This document shows, piece after piece, positions 6,798 through 16,238 of a stretch of DNA of 64,000 bases. Position 1 is the stretch's first letter. Every line of letters begins with the position of its first letter. The stretch is from Streptosporangium lutulentum (lineage in GTDB: Bacteria; Actinomycetota; Actinomycetes; Streptosporangiales; Streptosporangiaceae): NCBI RefSeq assembly GCF_030811455.1, contig NZ_JAUSQU010000001.1, positions 3,968,001 through 4,032,000 of the forward strand, written 5' to 3'. The notes beneath the pieces are model-generated. The model was not told the origin of the DNA. It saw only the letters and a program-made list of their open reading frames with translations, and did no database searches. Position numbers and translations under genes: made by a program.

Positions 6798-8396
6798 TCA
6801 GACGGTGCCGCCGGAGGCCGCGACCGTCTCCTCCGAGGTCTCCGTCTTCGGCGAGCCGGCCGTGACGGGCAGGGTGAGGACGAAGCGGGTCCCGTCCCGG
6901 TACTCGGTGTCCAGCCAGATCCTGCCGCGGTGATGCTCCACGATCTTCCGGCAGAGTGCCAGGCCGATCCCCGTGCCCTCGTAGGCGTCCCGCTGGTGCA
7001 GCCGCTGGAAGATCACGAAGATCTTGTCGGCGAAGTTGGGCGGGATGCCGATCCCGTTGTCGGTCACGGTCATCCACCACTTCCCGTCACGCTCCTCCGC
7101 CTCGATCCGGACGCGGGGCGCGCGGCCGGGACTGCGGAACTTCAGGGAGTTGCCGATCAGGTTCTGCCAGAGCATCACGAGCTTGGTCCGGTCACCGATC
7201 ACCACCGGCAGGTCTCCGACCTCGACCTCGGCCTCGGATTCCTCCACCGCGGCCGCGAGGTTGGCCAGGGCCCGCTCGACCACGTCGTTCAGATCCGTCT
7301 CGACGGGCTCCTGGTTGACCCGGCCCACCCTGGAGAAGGTGAGCAGCTCGTTGATGAGCACCTGCATGCGCTTGGCTCCGTCGACGGCGAAGTCGATGTA
7401 GGTGTTGGCCCTGTCGTCGAGCTGGGAGGCGTAGCGCTGCTGCAACATCTGGCAGAAGGAGGCGACCTTGCGCAGCGGCTCCTGCAGGTCGTGGGAGGCC
7501 ACGTAGGCGAACTGCTCCAGCTCGGCGTTGGAGCGCTTCAGCTCCTCGGCCTGCGCGGCGAGCTGCTGCCGGGAGACGCGGGTCTCCTCCAGCTCGGCGA
7601 CGATCCGCCTGCGCATCGCCTCCATGTCGCGGGCCAGCTCGGCGAGGTCGGCGGGTCCGCCGGTGTCGACGTGATGCTCGAAGTCCCCGTTGGTCACGCG
7701 ACGCGACGCCTCCCTCAGCCGGGTCAGGGGGCGGAACACCGCGATCCGCAGCAGCACGGCCATCGTCACGATGGTGATCAGGAAGGCGAGCAAAATGGCG
7801 AAGAAGGTCAGGTCCCGTGCCCAGCGGGCGGTGGCCAGTTCGGCGCGCGCGTCCTCCCTGGCCTGGGTCCAGGCGGCGTTCTGGGCGTCGAGCGCCTTTC
7901 TGACCATGTCGAAGACCCGCTTGCCCTCCTCGGTCCGTTCCGTGCCGACCGTCTCCGGTCCCGTGCCCCTGACGTCCGCGATCATCGGTTCCGCCTGCTG
8001 GAAGCGCCACTCGTCGCTCAGCCGCTCCACGTCGTCGAGCCTCCGCAGCAGCTCCGCGGCCGGTTTCAGTGTCCTGATCTGCTGCGCCGTGTTGAGTTCG
8101 TCGCGGCGGCCGTCCACGTACGGCTGGAGGAACTCCTCTTTGCCCGTGAGGACGAAGCCTCGCATCCCGGTCTCCTGGTTCACCAGGGTCGTCTGCAGGC
8201 GCTCCGCCTGGATCCTGCCCATCGAGATCCCGTCGATCAGGCGGTTGGAGGCGCTCGCCGCGTTCCCCAGGGCCGCGGCGCCGACGACCGCGGACACGGC
8301 CAGCAGCACGGCCATGGAGAGCAGCACGACGTTGAACCAGGTCTGGGCGCTCCAGCGGCTCTGCCGGGTTCCAGAGGGAGGTGTCTCGGTGGTCAT
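6798..8396 (-). CDS. CHASE3-HAMP sensor histidine kinase
   Basis: A 532-residue membrane sensor. Order: TM1 about 25-45; a periplasmic CHASE3 domain (about 46-190, with the helical ETGMRGFVLTGKEEFLQPY signature); TM2 about 200-225; HAMP; a coiled coil; HisKA of the phytochrome-like type with phospho-acceptor His302 in SHDLQEPLRKVASF; HATPase_c with an N box (NLIGNSLKF), G1 (DNGIGIPPNF) and G2 (GTGIGLALCRKIVEHH) plus an IFQRLHQRD F box. All catalytic motifs are intact. No response regulator gene is adjacent, so it is an orphan. The ATG at 8396 follows a GAGG-type binding site. Confidence 0.93.
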   Translation of the reverse strand: MTTETPPSGTRQSRWSAQTWFNVVLLSMAVLLAVSAVVGAAALGNAASASNRLIDGISMGRIQAERLQTTLVNQETGMRGFVLTGKEEFLQPYVDGRRDELNTAQQIRTLKPAAELLRRLDDVERLSDEWRFQQAEPMIADVRGTGPETVGTERTEEGKRVFDMVRKALDAQNAAWTQAREDARAELATARWARDLTFFAILLAFLITIVTMAVLLRIAVFRPLTRLREASRRVTNGDFEHHVDTGGPADLAELARDMEAMRRRIVAELEETRVSRQQLAAQAEELKRSNAELEQFAYVASHDLQEPLRKVASFCQMLQQRYASQLDDRANTYIDFAVDGAKRMQVLINELLTFSRVGRVNQEPVETDLNDVVERALANLAAAVEESEAEVEVGDLPVVIGDRTKLVMLWQNLIGNSLKFRSPGRAPRVRIEAEERDGKWWMTVTDNGIGIPPNFADKIFVIFQRLHQRDAYEGTGIGLALCRKIVEHHRGRIWLDTEYRDGTRFVLTLPVTAGSPKTETSEETVAASGGTV

Positions 8397-8524
8397 GGCC
8401 TCACCTCACAGAAAGTCGATCTCGACGGGACCGGGAAACCCCGGTTGACGCAAGATACCGGAACGGCAGACCCTCGGCCGGAGGGGCATGTTCGCCCGCC
8501 GAGGCCGGGCCGTACAGTCCTTGG

Positions 8525-9478
8525 ATGAGCGATTTGGAACAGGATCCGCAGGAGTCGGTGTGCGGCGGCCTCGCCGACGTGGCGACGGAGCCGGTGAATG
8601 AGCTGCTGATCGGCCGCGACGTGGTGCTGGGCGGCACCCGGGGGATGAAGGTCACCAGGACCCTGCCGAACCGGGATATCCGGATGGTGGGCGCGTGGTG
8701 CTTCCTGGACCACTACGGGCCGGAGAAGGCGACCATGAGCGTCGCGCCGCACCCCCACACCGGCCTCCAGACCGTCAGCTGGCTCGTGGAGGGAGAGGTC
8801 CTGCATCGTGACAGCGTCGGCAGCGAGCAGTTGATCCGGCCCGGCCAGCTCAACCTGATGACGGCGGGCCGCGCCATCTCCCACGCGGAGGTGTCGCCCT
8901 CCGACGGCGATCTGCACGGGGTCCAGCTGTGGGTGGCGCTTCCCTCCGCCCACCGCGAGGTGGCTCCGGCCTTCGAGCATCATCCGGTGCTGCCCGAGCT
9001 GACGGCGCCCGGGGTCAGGGTGACCGTTCTCATGGGCGAGCTCGGCGGGGTCGTCTCACCCGCCCGGACCTACAGTCCCCTGGTCGGGGCCGAGGTGACC
9101 TTCGACGCGGACGGCGAGATCCTGCTCCCGCTCCGCCCGGACTTCGAGTACGCCGCGCTGGCCCTGTCCGGCGCCGTGCGGGTCGACGAGACGGAGCTCG
9201 CCCCCGGGCCGCTGCTCTACCTCGGCACCGGTCGTTCCGGGCTCGACCTGCGGGCCGAGCGGCCGGGCCGGGTGCTGCTCCTGGGCGGCGAGCCGTTCGA
9301 GGAGCAGATCGTCATGTGGTGGAACTTCGTCGGCCGCAGCCACGAGGAGATCACCAGGTTCAGGCGGGAGTGGATGGAGAGCGACGAGTTCGGCACGGTG
9401 ATCGGTGTGAACGACGCCCCGCTGCCCGCTCCGGAGCTCCCCACGGTCGCGATGAAGCCTCGTGGACGCCGCCGCTGA
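8525..9478 (+). CDS. Pirin-family cupin protein
   Basis: A 317-residue bicupin of the pirin family. The N-terminal cupin carries the metal-site pattern [19 protein letters not shown]...[14 protein letters not shown] (here [11 protein letters not shown], then [15 protein letters not shown]), supplying His, His, His and Glu ligands. The C-terminal pirin domain follows ([20 protein letters not shown]). Bacterial pirins include quercetinase-like dioxygenases and regulators of central metabolism; the specific role cannot be assigned. It is divergent from the histidine kinase and convergent with the large molybdenum subunit gene, 45 bp away. Confidence 0.93.
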   Translation: MSDLEQDPQESVCGGLADVATEPVNELLIGRDVVLGGTRGMKVTRTLPNRDIRMVGAWCFLDHYGPEKATMSVAPHPHTGLQTVSWLVEGEVLHRDSVGSEQLIRPGQLNLMTAGRAISHAEVSPSDGDLHGVQLWVALPSAHREVAPAFEHHPVLPELTAPGVRVTVLMGELGGVVSPARTYSPLVGAEVTFDADGEILLPLRPDFEYAALALSGAVRVDETELAPGPLLYLGTGRSGLDLRAERPGRVLLLGGEPFEEQIVMWWNFVGRSHEEITRFRREWMESDEFGTVIGVNDAPLPAPELPTVAMKPRGRRR

Positions 9479-9523
9479 GGCTCCGCCGGGGCTCCGGCCC
9501 GAACACCGGACTCCGCCGGGCGG

Positions 9524-11785
9524 TCACCCGGCCACGCCGGTCATGGCGCGCCACACCGCCTCCGGGGTGAGGGGCATGTCGATGTGCTCGACGCCGAGGG
9601 CGTCGCACACCGCGTTGACCACGGCCGGCGGCGTTCCGATGCAGCCGGCCTCCCCCGCGCCCTTCGCCCCGAAGGGCGCGTTGGGATTGGGCGTCCGGGT
9701 CTCCTCAAGGGTGAGGGGGGGCATGTCGGCGGCGGTGGGCAGCAGGTAGTCCAGCAGGGTGCGGGCGAACGGCGTGCCGTCCGCGTTGTGGAGGGCGTCC
9801 TCGTACAGCACCTGGCCGAGTCCCTGCGCGATCGATCCCTGTCCCTGCCCCTCCACGATCATGGGGTTGACCACGACGCCGTAGTCGTCCACGGCCACCA
9901 GGTGCCGCACGTGGACGGTGCCCAGTTCGGGATCGATCTCGACGACGGCGACGTAGGCGCCGAACGGGAACGCCTGCGGGGGGCGGAAGCGTTCCTCGGT
10001 GCGCAGCGGGCCGGTCCGGCTGACGAGATCCTCCAGCGTCGTCGACCACTCGCCCGCGATCAGCGTTCCCTCGTGGTATTCGACGTGCGAGACGTCGATG
10101 CCCCAGATGTCGGCGAAGCGCCCGCGCGCCTCGGTGATCAGGCTCTCCACCGACCGCCACAGCGCTCCCCCGCCGACCTGCATGGACCGGCTGCCGAAGC
10201 TGCCGACGCCGTAGGGCACCTCCCGGGTGTCCCCCTCGATCACCCGCACGCGTTCGAGGTCGATGCCGAGCGCGGACGCGACGACCTGGGCGAAGGAGGT
10301 CAGATGACCCTGTCCGGTGGGGGTGGAGCCGCAGCGGGCCACCACCGTGCCGTCCGCGCAGACCTCCACGCTGCCGTACTCGTCGGTGTCGGGCGCGCCG
10401 CCGGACCGCTCGACGTAGGTGGCCATGCCGATGCCGAGCGGCGGCCCGCCCACCGCTCGGCGCCGGGCCTGCTCGGCGCGCACCTCGGCGTACCCGACGG
10501 CCTCCAGCGCCACGTCGAGCGCCCCGGCGTAGTCGCCGGAGTCGTAGACGCGGCCGGTCGGCGTCCGGTAGGGGAACTGGTCGGAGCGGATGAAGTTGCG
10601 CCGCCGCAGCTCCGCGGGGTCCATGCCGAGCCGGTGCGCCAGCCGGTCCACGGTCCGTTCGATGGCGTACGCCGCCTCGGGGCGGCCCGCGCCGCGGTAG
10701 GCGGCGGTGGGGGCCGTCGTGGTGAGCACCGAGCGGAGGTGGGCGTGCACGCGCGGCGTGCGGTAGGCGCCGCCGCTCATCGCCGCCGTCATCGTGGGCA
10801 CGAACGCGCCGGTGTGCGGGTAGGCGCCGATCCCGGCGTCGACCCTCAGCTCGTAGGCGAGGAAGGTCCCGTCGGCGTCGGCGGCCAGCCGGACCCGCTG
10901 GTGCTGCCCGCGCCCCCGGGTGGCGGCCAGCATCGCCTCGTTCCGGTCTTCGACCCATCGCACCGGCCGGTTCAGCCGCCGGGCGAGGTAGGCGACGACC
11001 ACGTACTCGGGGTAGATCTGGCTCTTGGCCCCGAACGCACCGCCCACGGAGGGCACCACGACCCGCACCTGGTCGGGTTCCAGCCCGAAGACCTCGGCCA
11101 TCGCGTCGCGCAGGCGGTGCTGGGCCTGGTGTGACACCCACACGGTCAGCCCGCCACCGGCCTCGGGGCGCACGAGCACCGCCCGTGCCTCCAGTGACGT
11201 GGGCAACAGCAGTTGCTGGCGGTACTCGCCCTCGACGACGACCGGGGCGGTGGCGAACACGTCGTCGGCGGGCTCGCCGAGGTCCTCCTCCCTCGCGATG
11301 TTGCCGTGCCCGCCGCCGGGACGGTGATCGCGGTCGGGAAACAGCCAGGCGGCGCCGGCGTCCAGGGCCTGGGCCGCCTCGGTCAGCGGCGGCAGGGGTT
11401 CTATCTCGACGCGGATCCGTTCCGCGCCGTCCTCGGCCTGCGCCCGCCGCCCCGCCGCCACCACCGCGATCGGCTCGCCCGCGTAGCGCACGACGCCTCT
11501 GGCGAGGGCGGGCCAGTCCAGCGCCGCCTCCCGTCGCGTCCCGTCCGGCAGGGCGGGCAGGGCCGGCAGATCGGGCAGATCGGCCGCGGACCACGCGCCG
11601 ACGAATCCGGGCGACTCACAGGCGGCGAAGGTGTCGACGCCGAGCAGCCGCCCGTGCGCCACGGGGCTGCGAACGAACGCCACCTCGACCGTGCCGGGTT
11701 CGCTCAGGTCGGCGACGGTGACCGCCCGGCCGGTAAGAAGATCATGGTCCTCTCGGCGAGGCACCCGGCTACCGATGTAGGTCAT
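9524..11785 (-). CDS. CO-dehydrogenase-type molybdopterin subunit (CoxL-like, form II)
   Basis: A 753-residue xanthine dehydrogenase family large subunit binding molybdopterin cytosine dinucleotide. The active-site loop reads AYRGAGRPE, the form II (putative CODH) signature, not the AYRCSFR of true form I CO dehydrogenase. Other marks are [20 protein letters not shown] near the cofactor, and [12 protein letters not shown] with the catalytic Glu. The ATG at 11785 begins the conserved [12 protein letters not shown] sequence. It is divergent from the FAD and 2Fe-2S subunit genes, with only 66 bp between the starts. The true substrate is probably an aldehyde or N-heterocycle; CO oxidation cannot be assumed. 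Confidence 0.92.
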   Translation of the reverse strand: MTYIGSRVPRREDHDLLTGRAVTVADLSEPGTVEVAFVRSPVAHGRLLGVDTFAACESPGFVGAWSAADLPDLPALPALPDGTRREAALDWPALARGVVRYAGEPIAVVAAGRRAQAEDGAERIRVEIEPLPPLTEAAQALDAGAAWLFPDRDHRPGGGHGNIAREEDLGEPADDVFATAPVVVEGEYRQQLLLPTSLEARAVLVRPEAGGGLTVWVSHQAQHRLRDAMAEVFGLEPDQVRVVVPSVGGAFGAKSQIYPEYVVVAYLARRLNRPVRWVEDRNEAMLAATRGRGQHQRVRLAADADGTFLAYELRVDAGIGAYPHTGAFVPTMTAAMSGGAYRTPRVHAHLRSVLTTTAPTAAYRGAGRPEAAYAIERTVDRLAHRLGMDPAELRRRNFIRSDQFPYRTPTGRVYDSGDYAGALDVALEAVGYAEVRAEQARRRAVGGPPLGIGMATYVERSGGAPDTDEYGSVEVCADGTVVARCGSTPTGQGHLTSFAQVVASALGIDLERVRVIEGDTREVPYGVGSFGSRSMQVGGGALWRSVESLITEARGRFADIWGIDVSHVEYHEGTLIAGEWSTTLEDLVSRTGPLRTEERFRPPQAFPFGAYVAVVEIDPELGTVHVRHLVAVDDYGVVVNPMIVEGQGQGSIAQGLGQVLYEDALHNADGTPFARTLLDYLLPTAADMPPLTLEETRTPNPNAPFGAKGAGEAGCIGTPPAVVNAVCDALGVEHIDMPLTPEAVWRAMTGVAG

Positions 11786-11851
11786 GTTTAGTGCCCCCCT
11801 CACCTGGTAGGACTCACATATGCCCATACCCCGACGATCGGGGGCCAGTCG

Positions 11852-12754
11852 GTGAAAGCGGCTCCGTTCGACTATCAGGCCGCCCGTTCCGTGGACGAGG
11901 CCGTCGCACTGCTCGACGAGCACGGCGCGTCCGCGAAGGTGCTGGCCGGCGGGCAGAGCCTGTTGCTCGACCTGCACTACCGGCGGCTCCGTCCCGCCCT
12001 GCTCGTCGACGTCAACGGCGTGGAGGAGCTGGCCGGGCACGGCGTCGGCGACGGACGCCTGGTGCTGGGCGCGCTCGTGCGCCACGCCGAGCTGGAGCGG
12101 CCGGTGGTCGAGGATCCGGTCGGAGCGCTGCTGGCACGGATCGCGCCCTACGTGGCGCACCCGCCGATCCGGGCGCGCGGCACCTTCGCCGGCAGCATCG
12201 CCTGGGCGCACCCGGCCGCCGAGTGGTGCGCGGCCGCGGTCGCGCTGGACGCCGAGATCGGGCTCCACGGGCCGTCGGGGACGCGCGTGGTGGGCGCCGC
12301 GGACTGGTTCCGCGGACCGCACAGCACGGGCCGCACCGCCCAGGAGCTGGTGACGGAGGTACGGCTGCCGCTGCTCGGCGCGGGGACCGGGATCGGGTTC
12401 ACCGAACACCGGCGCACCCACGGCAGTTTCGCGCTCGCGGCCGCCGTCGCCGCCGTACGGGTCGCCGAAGGCCGCGTCGTCTGGGCGAGGATCGCGATGG
12501 CCAACGCCGGACCGGTGCCGGTACGCGCGGCCTCGGCGGAGCGGGTACTGGCCGGACAGCCCGTGGCCTCCTGCGACGAGGCGGTGGGCGAAGCGGGGAC
12601 GATGGCCGCGCACGAGGCCGATCCCCGGCCCGAACCGCACTGCTCGGTCGAATACCGGCGGCACGTGCTCGCGGTGCTCGTCCGGCGCGCCCTGCGCCAG
12701 GCCCTCGACTCGGCCGGCGACCAGGCTACGCGCCCACCCGCGGAAAAGGGGTAA
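11852..12754 (+). CDS. CO-dehydrogenase-type FAD-binding subunit (CoxM-like)
   Basis: A 300-residue medium subunit of a molybdenum hydroxylase. The FAD-binding motif AGGQSLLLDLHYRRL (residues about 32-46) and the second motif IRARGTFAGSIAWAHPAAEW (about 105-125) are present, followed by the CO_deh_flav_C domain. It passes electrons from the 2Fe-2S subunit to FAD and on to an acceptor. It starts with GTG and ends 5 bp before the small-subunit gene, a clear co-transcribed pair. No GGAGG-like site is obvious ahead of the start, only a G-rich run. Confidence 0.93.
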   Translation: MKAAPFDYQAARSVDEAVALLDEHGASAKVLAGGQSLLLDLHYRRLRPALLVDVNGVEELAGHGVGDGRLVLGALVRHAELERPVVEDPVGALLARIAPYVAHPPIRARGTFAGSIAWAHPAAEWCAAAVALDAEIGLHGPSGTRVVGAADWFRGPHSTGRTAQELVTEVRLPLLGAGTGIGFTEHRRTHGSFALAAAVAAVRVAEGRVVWARIAMANAGPVPVRAASAERVLAGQPVASCDEAVGEAGTMAAHEADPRPEPHCSVEYRRHVLAVLVRRALRQALDSAGDQATRPPAEKG

Positions 12755-12759
12755 CCGGC

Positions 12760-13257
12760 ATGAAGACAACGGAGGTGACGCTGTGGGTCAACGGTGATCG
12801 TCACCACATCGACGTGGAGCCCCGCGACAGCCTCGCCGACACGCTGCGTGACGACCTCGCCCTCACCGGGACCAACCTCGCCTGCGAGCACGGCGTGTGC
12901 GGATCATGCACCGTGCTGGTCGACGGCAGGGCCGTGCGCTCGTGCCTGCTGCTCACGGTGCAGTGCGCCGGCCGGTCGATCCGCACGGTCGAGGGACTGG
13001 CCGATGACGGAGGGTTACATCCGCTGCAGGCGGCGTTCGCCGCCGAGCACGGGCTGCAGTGCGGCTTCTGCACGCCCGGTTTCCTGATGCTCTTCGCGGG
13101 CGCGCTGGAAGAGGACCCGATGCTGGACCACGATGAGCGGCGTCTGGAGGAGACGCTCGCCTCGAACCTGTGCCGCTGTACGGGCTACGTCAACATCAGG
13201 CGTGCCGTCCTGCGGGCCGCCCGCGAGCTGCGCGGCGAGGCCACGCCCGGCGAGTGA
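12760..13257 (+). CDS. CO-dehydrogenase-type 2Fe-2S subunit (CoxS-like)
   Basis: A 165-residue small subunit with two 2Fe-2S clusters. The plant-ferredoxin-like cluster uses Cys42, Cys47, Cys50 and Cys62 (ACEHGVCGSCTVLVDG...SCLLL); the second, helical cluster uses Cys101, Cys104, Cys138 and Cys140 (CGFCTPGF, NLCRCTGY). It relays electrons from the molybdenum site of the large subunit to the FAD subunit. Length and motifs are normal. It is the second gene of the plus-strand pair; the large subunit is encoded divergently. Confidence 0.94.
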   Translation: MKTTEVTLWVNGDRHHIDVEPRDSLADTLRDDLALTGTNLACEHGVCGSCTVLVDGRAVRSCLLLTVQCAGRSIRTVEGLADDGGLHPLQAAFAAEHGLQCGFCTPGFLMLFAGALEEDPMLDHDERRLEETLASNLCRCTGYVNIRRAVLRAARELRGEATPGE

Positions 13258-13408
13258 CCGAACGGCGCCCGCCGCCACGGGTGAGCTGGGAGATCATGCT
13301 TTCGTCGTATCCCGGCCTCCTTTCACCGGCGCGGCAGTGCAAAGCTGGTATGACCGGATCACCAGGCCGGCACGCGGTCTGCGGCCGGTTCTTTCTTGGA
13401 GGTACGTC

Positions 13409-14818
13409 GTGGCGGACGAATTCGATGTGATCGTTGTCGGGGCCGGCCCCGCGGGGGAGAACGCGGCGGCTCGCGCGGTCCGGGGCGGGCTGAACGCGGC
13501 GATCGTGGAGGGGAACCTGGTGGGCGGGGAGTGCTCCTACTGGGCGTGCATCCCCAGCAAGGCCCTGCTCCGCCCGGTCGACCTGATGGGCGAGGTCAGC
13601 CGGGTGCCCGGCCTGACCCTGGGCCCGATCGACTCCGGTGCCGTGCTCGCCCGGCGTGACGAGGCCGTCTCATATTTCAACGACGGCGGCCAGGTCGAGT
13701 GGCTCGACGGCGTGCCGGTGGAGTTGGTGCGCGGCCGGGGGCGGCTGGACGGCCCGAAACGGGTCCTGGTGACCGCGCCCGACGGATCGACCCGGCTGCT
13801 GACCGCCAGGCACGCGGTCGTGCTGGCCACCGGAAGCCACGCGGTCATCCCGCCGATCCCCGGCCTGGCCGAGGCCGCGCCGTGGACGAGCCACGAGGTC
13901 ACCGCCACCAAGAGCGTCCCGAAACGGCTGGTCGTGCTGGGCGGAGGCGTGGTGGCCTGCGAGATGGCCCAGGCCATGCACGGGCTCGGCGCCGAGGAGA
14001 CGACGATGCTGGTGCGCGGCGGGCTGCTCGACAGGGTGGAGCCGTTCGCCGCGGAGTTCGTGGCGCGGTCCTTCGCCGAGGCCGGCATCGTGGTGCGCAC
14101 CGGCGTGCAGGCGACGAAGGTGGAACGGCCCCGGCCCGGGGGCCCGCTGACCGTCCACCTGTCCGAGGGCCCGCCCATCGAGGCGGACGAGCTGCTGGTG
14201 GCCACCGGCAGGCGCGCCGCGAGCGACGATCTCGGCCTGGACACCCTCGGCCTGCCCGCCGGGCGCCCGGTGGAGGTCGACGACAGCATGCGCGCCACCG
14301 CGGTCGCCGACGGCTGGCTGTACGCCGTGGGCGACGTCAACGGCCGCAACCTGCTCACCCACATGGGCAAGTACCAGGGCAGGGCGTGCGGTGACGTCAT
14401 CGCCGCACGGGCCAAGGGTGAGCGCGACGACCTTCCCTCCATGCGCGACGTGGCGGGCGGGTACGGCGCACCGCAGGTGATCTTCACCGACCCGCAGGTC
14501 TGCGCGGTCGGCCGGACCGAGGCCGCCGCCCGCGCCGAGGGATTCGACGTGCGCGTGGTCGAGTACGACCTGGGCCGGGTCTCCGGCGCCTACCTGCTCG
14601 GCGACGGCTACCGGGGCCGGGCCAAGGCCGTCGTGGACGAGCGGCGGCGCGTCCTGCTGGGCGTGACCTTCGTCGGCCCCGGGGTGGCCGAACTGCTGCA
14701 CGCCGCGACGGTCGCGGTCACCGGCGAGGTGCCCCTCGACCGGCTCTGGCACGCGGTGCCGTCCTTCCCCACCGTCAGCGAGATCTGGCTGCGGCTGCTG
14801 GAGGAGTACGGGCTCTGA
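13409..14818 (+). CDS. Dihydrolipoamide-dehydrogenase-like flavoprotein disulfide reductase
   Basis: A 469-residue class I pyridine nucleotide-disulfide oxidoreductase. The FAD motif is GAGPAGENAA (11-20); the redox-active disulfide motif is GECSYWACIPSK with Cys42 and Cys47, spaced as in lipoamide dehydrogenase; the NAD(P) motif is VVLGGGVVACEMA; the second FAD motif is YAVGDVNGRNLLTH. The C-terminal interface, normally HPT...SE with a catalytic His, here reads SFPTVSEIW, so the His-Glu dyad has lost its histidine. It may therefore act as a diaphorase or quinone reductase, not as a true Lpd. The GTG at 13409 has GGAGG 6 nt upstream. Confidence 0.88.
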   Translation: MADEFDVIVVGAGPAGENAAARAVRGGLNAAIVEGNLVGGECSYWACIPSKALLRPVDLMGEVSRVPGLTLGPIDSGAVLARRDEAVSYFNDGGQVEWLDGVPVELVRGRGRLDGPKRVLVTAPDGSTRLLTARHAVVLATGSHAVIPPIPGLAEAAPWTSHEVTATKSVPKRLVVLGGGVVACEMAQAMHGLGAEETTMLVRGGLLDRVEPFAAEFVARSFAEAGIVVRTGVQATKVERPRPGGPLTVHLSEGPPIEADELLVATGRRAASDDLGLDTLGLPAGRPVEVDDSMRATAVADGWLYAVGDVNGRNLLTHMGKYQGRACGDVIAARAKGERDDLPSMRDVAGGYGAPQVIFTDPQVCAVGRTEAAARAEGFDVRVVEYDLGRVSGAYLLGDGYRGRAKAVVDERRRVLLGVTFVGPGVAELLHAATVAVTGEVPLDRLWHAVPSFPTVSEIWLRLLEEYGL

Positions 14819-15014
14819 CGAGCGAGACGGCGCGCCTCCCCTCCGCCTCGGCCCGCCCGGTCGCCTCGCGTCCGTGAGCGGGTCGGGATCGGTGGCTCAG
14901 GGCGAGGTCGCCGATCGGGCGGACGTCGTGTCCGGCGTTCTCCGGAACGCGGGAAGATGCGTCAGCGTGGCGCCGCCCTCTCAGGAGTGGAGCGCGGCGC
15001 CCGCCCCGGTGCCG

Positions 15015-16160
15015 TCAGTCTTTGGCGATCGCCCGGCTGATCACCAGGCGCTGGACCTGGTTGGTGCCTTCCACGATCTGCAGGACCTTGGCCTCCCGCA
15101 TGTACCGCTCGACCGGGAAGTCCTCGACGTAGCCGTAGCCGCCGAAGATCTGGACGGCGTCGGTGGTGACCTTCATGCACATGTCGGTGGCGAACAGCTT
15201 GGCCATCGCCGCCCGCGTGCCGTACGGCCTGCCCGCGTCGCGCAGGCGGGCGGCGTCCAGGTAGAGGGCTCGGGCGGCGGCGATCCGGGTGGCCATGTCC
15301 GCGAGCATGAAGCCGATTCCCTGGAAGTCGACGATGCGCGAGCCGAACTGCCTGCGCTCCTTGGCGTAGGCGGTGGCGGCGTCGAAGGCGGCCTGTGCGA
15401 CGCCGACGGCGCAGGCGGCGATGCCGAGCCTTCCGCCGTCCAGGGCGGCCATCGCGATGCGGAACCCCTCCCCCTCGGCGCCCAGGAGCGCGCCGGGTGC
15501 GAGCCGTACCCCGTCGAAGCGGACCTGCGCCGTCGGCGAGGACTTCATGCCCATCTTCCGCTCGGGCTCGCCGAACGACAGGCCCGCCGATCCTGCGGGC
15601 ACGTGGAAGCAGGAGATGCCGCGCCCGCCGGTGCCGGAGGTGCGCGCCATCAGGGTGTAGAAGTCGGCGGCGCCCCCGTGGGTGATCCACGCCTTGACGC
15701 CGTCCACGGTGTAGCCGTCGGCGTCGCGGGCGGCGCGGGTGGTCAGTGCCGCGGCGTCGGAGCCGGACTGGGGCTCGGACAGGCAGTAGGCGCCGAGCAG
15801 CTCGCCGCCGAGCATCTCCGGCAGCAGTGCCTCGCGCTGCTCGGGGGTGCCGTACGCGGCGACGGGGAAGCACGACAGGGTGTGGACCGACAGGCCGAGG
15901 CCGACCGCCAGCCAGCCGGCCGCGAGTTCCTCGATCATCTGAAGGTAGACCTCGTACGGCTGCGCCGCGCCGCCGTACTCCTCGGAGTAGGGCAGGCCGA
16001 GCAGCCCGGCCCTGCCGAGGGTGGTGAACACCTCGCGGGGGAAGCGCCCGGCGGACTCGTCGGCCGCCGCCCGGGGCGCGACCTCCTTGCCGATCAGGTC
16101 GCGGACCAGGTCCAGCAGGTCGTGGGCGTCGCCGGCCGGCAGAACGCGTTCAACAGACAT
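15015..16160 (-). CDS. Acyl-CoA dehydrogenase
   Basis: A 381-residue FAD-dependent acyl-CoA dehydrogenase. Signatures are GAYCLSEPQSGSDAA (FAD/substrate loop), the RRQFGSRIVDFQ segment, DAVQIFGGYGYVEDFPVERYMREAK and the C-terminal QIVEGTNQVQRLVISR whose Glu is the expected catalytic base in short- and medium-chain enzymes. It oxidises an acyl-CoA to the trans-2-enoyl-CoA in fatty- or branched-acid breakdown. A GGAGAG site precedes the ATG. It lies 78 bp downstream of the M24 peptidase gene on the same strand. Confidence 0.94.
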   Translation of the reverse strand: MSVERVLPAGDAHDLLDLVRDLIGKEVAPRAAADESAGRFPREVFTTLGRAGLLGLPYSEEYGGAAQPYEVYLQMIEELAAGWLAVGLGLSVHTLSCFPVAAYGTPEQREALLPEMLGGELLGAYCLSEPQSGSDAAALTTRAARDADGYTVDGVKAWITHGGAADFYTLMARTSGTGGRGISCFHVPAGSAGLSFGEPERKMGMKSSPTAQVRFDGVRLAPGALLGAEGEGFRIAMAALDGGRLGIAACAVGVAQAAFDAATAYAKERRQFGSRIVDFQGIGFMLADMATRIAAARALYLDAARLRDAGRPYGTRAAMAKLFATDMCMKVTTDAVQIFGGYGYVEDFPVERYMREAKVLQIVEGTNQVQRLVISRAIAKD

Positions 16161-16238
16161 TTCCGCACTCTCCAGGTAATGGGTGCGAACAACAAAAGGG
16201 ACGACCGGGGTGACCGGTCATCCCGATTGTGGCATCTG

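Noticed and set aside
9524..12769. A 1081-residue version of the CoxL-like protein
   Set aside because: The first 328 residues are antisense to the FAD subunit and not protein-like; conserved sequence starts at ATG 11785.
9524..13257. True aerobic CO dehydrogenase
   Set aside because: The active-site loop is AYRGAGR (form II), not AYRCSFR.
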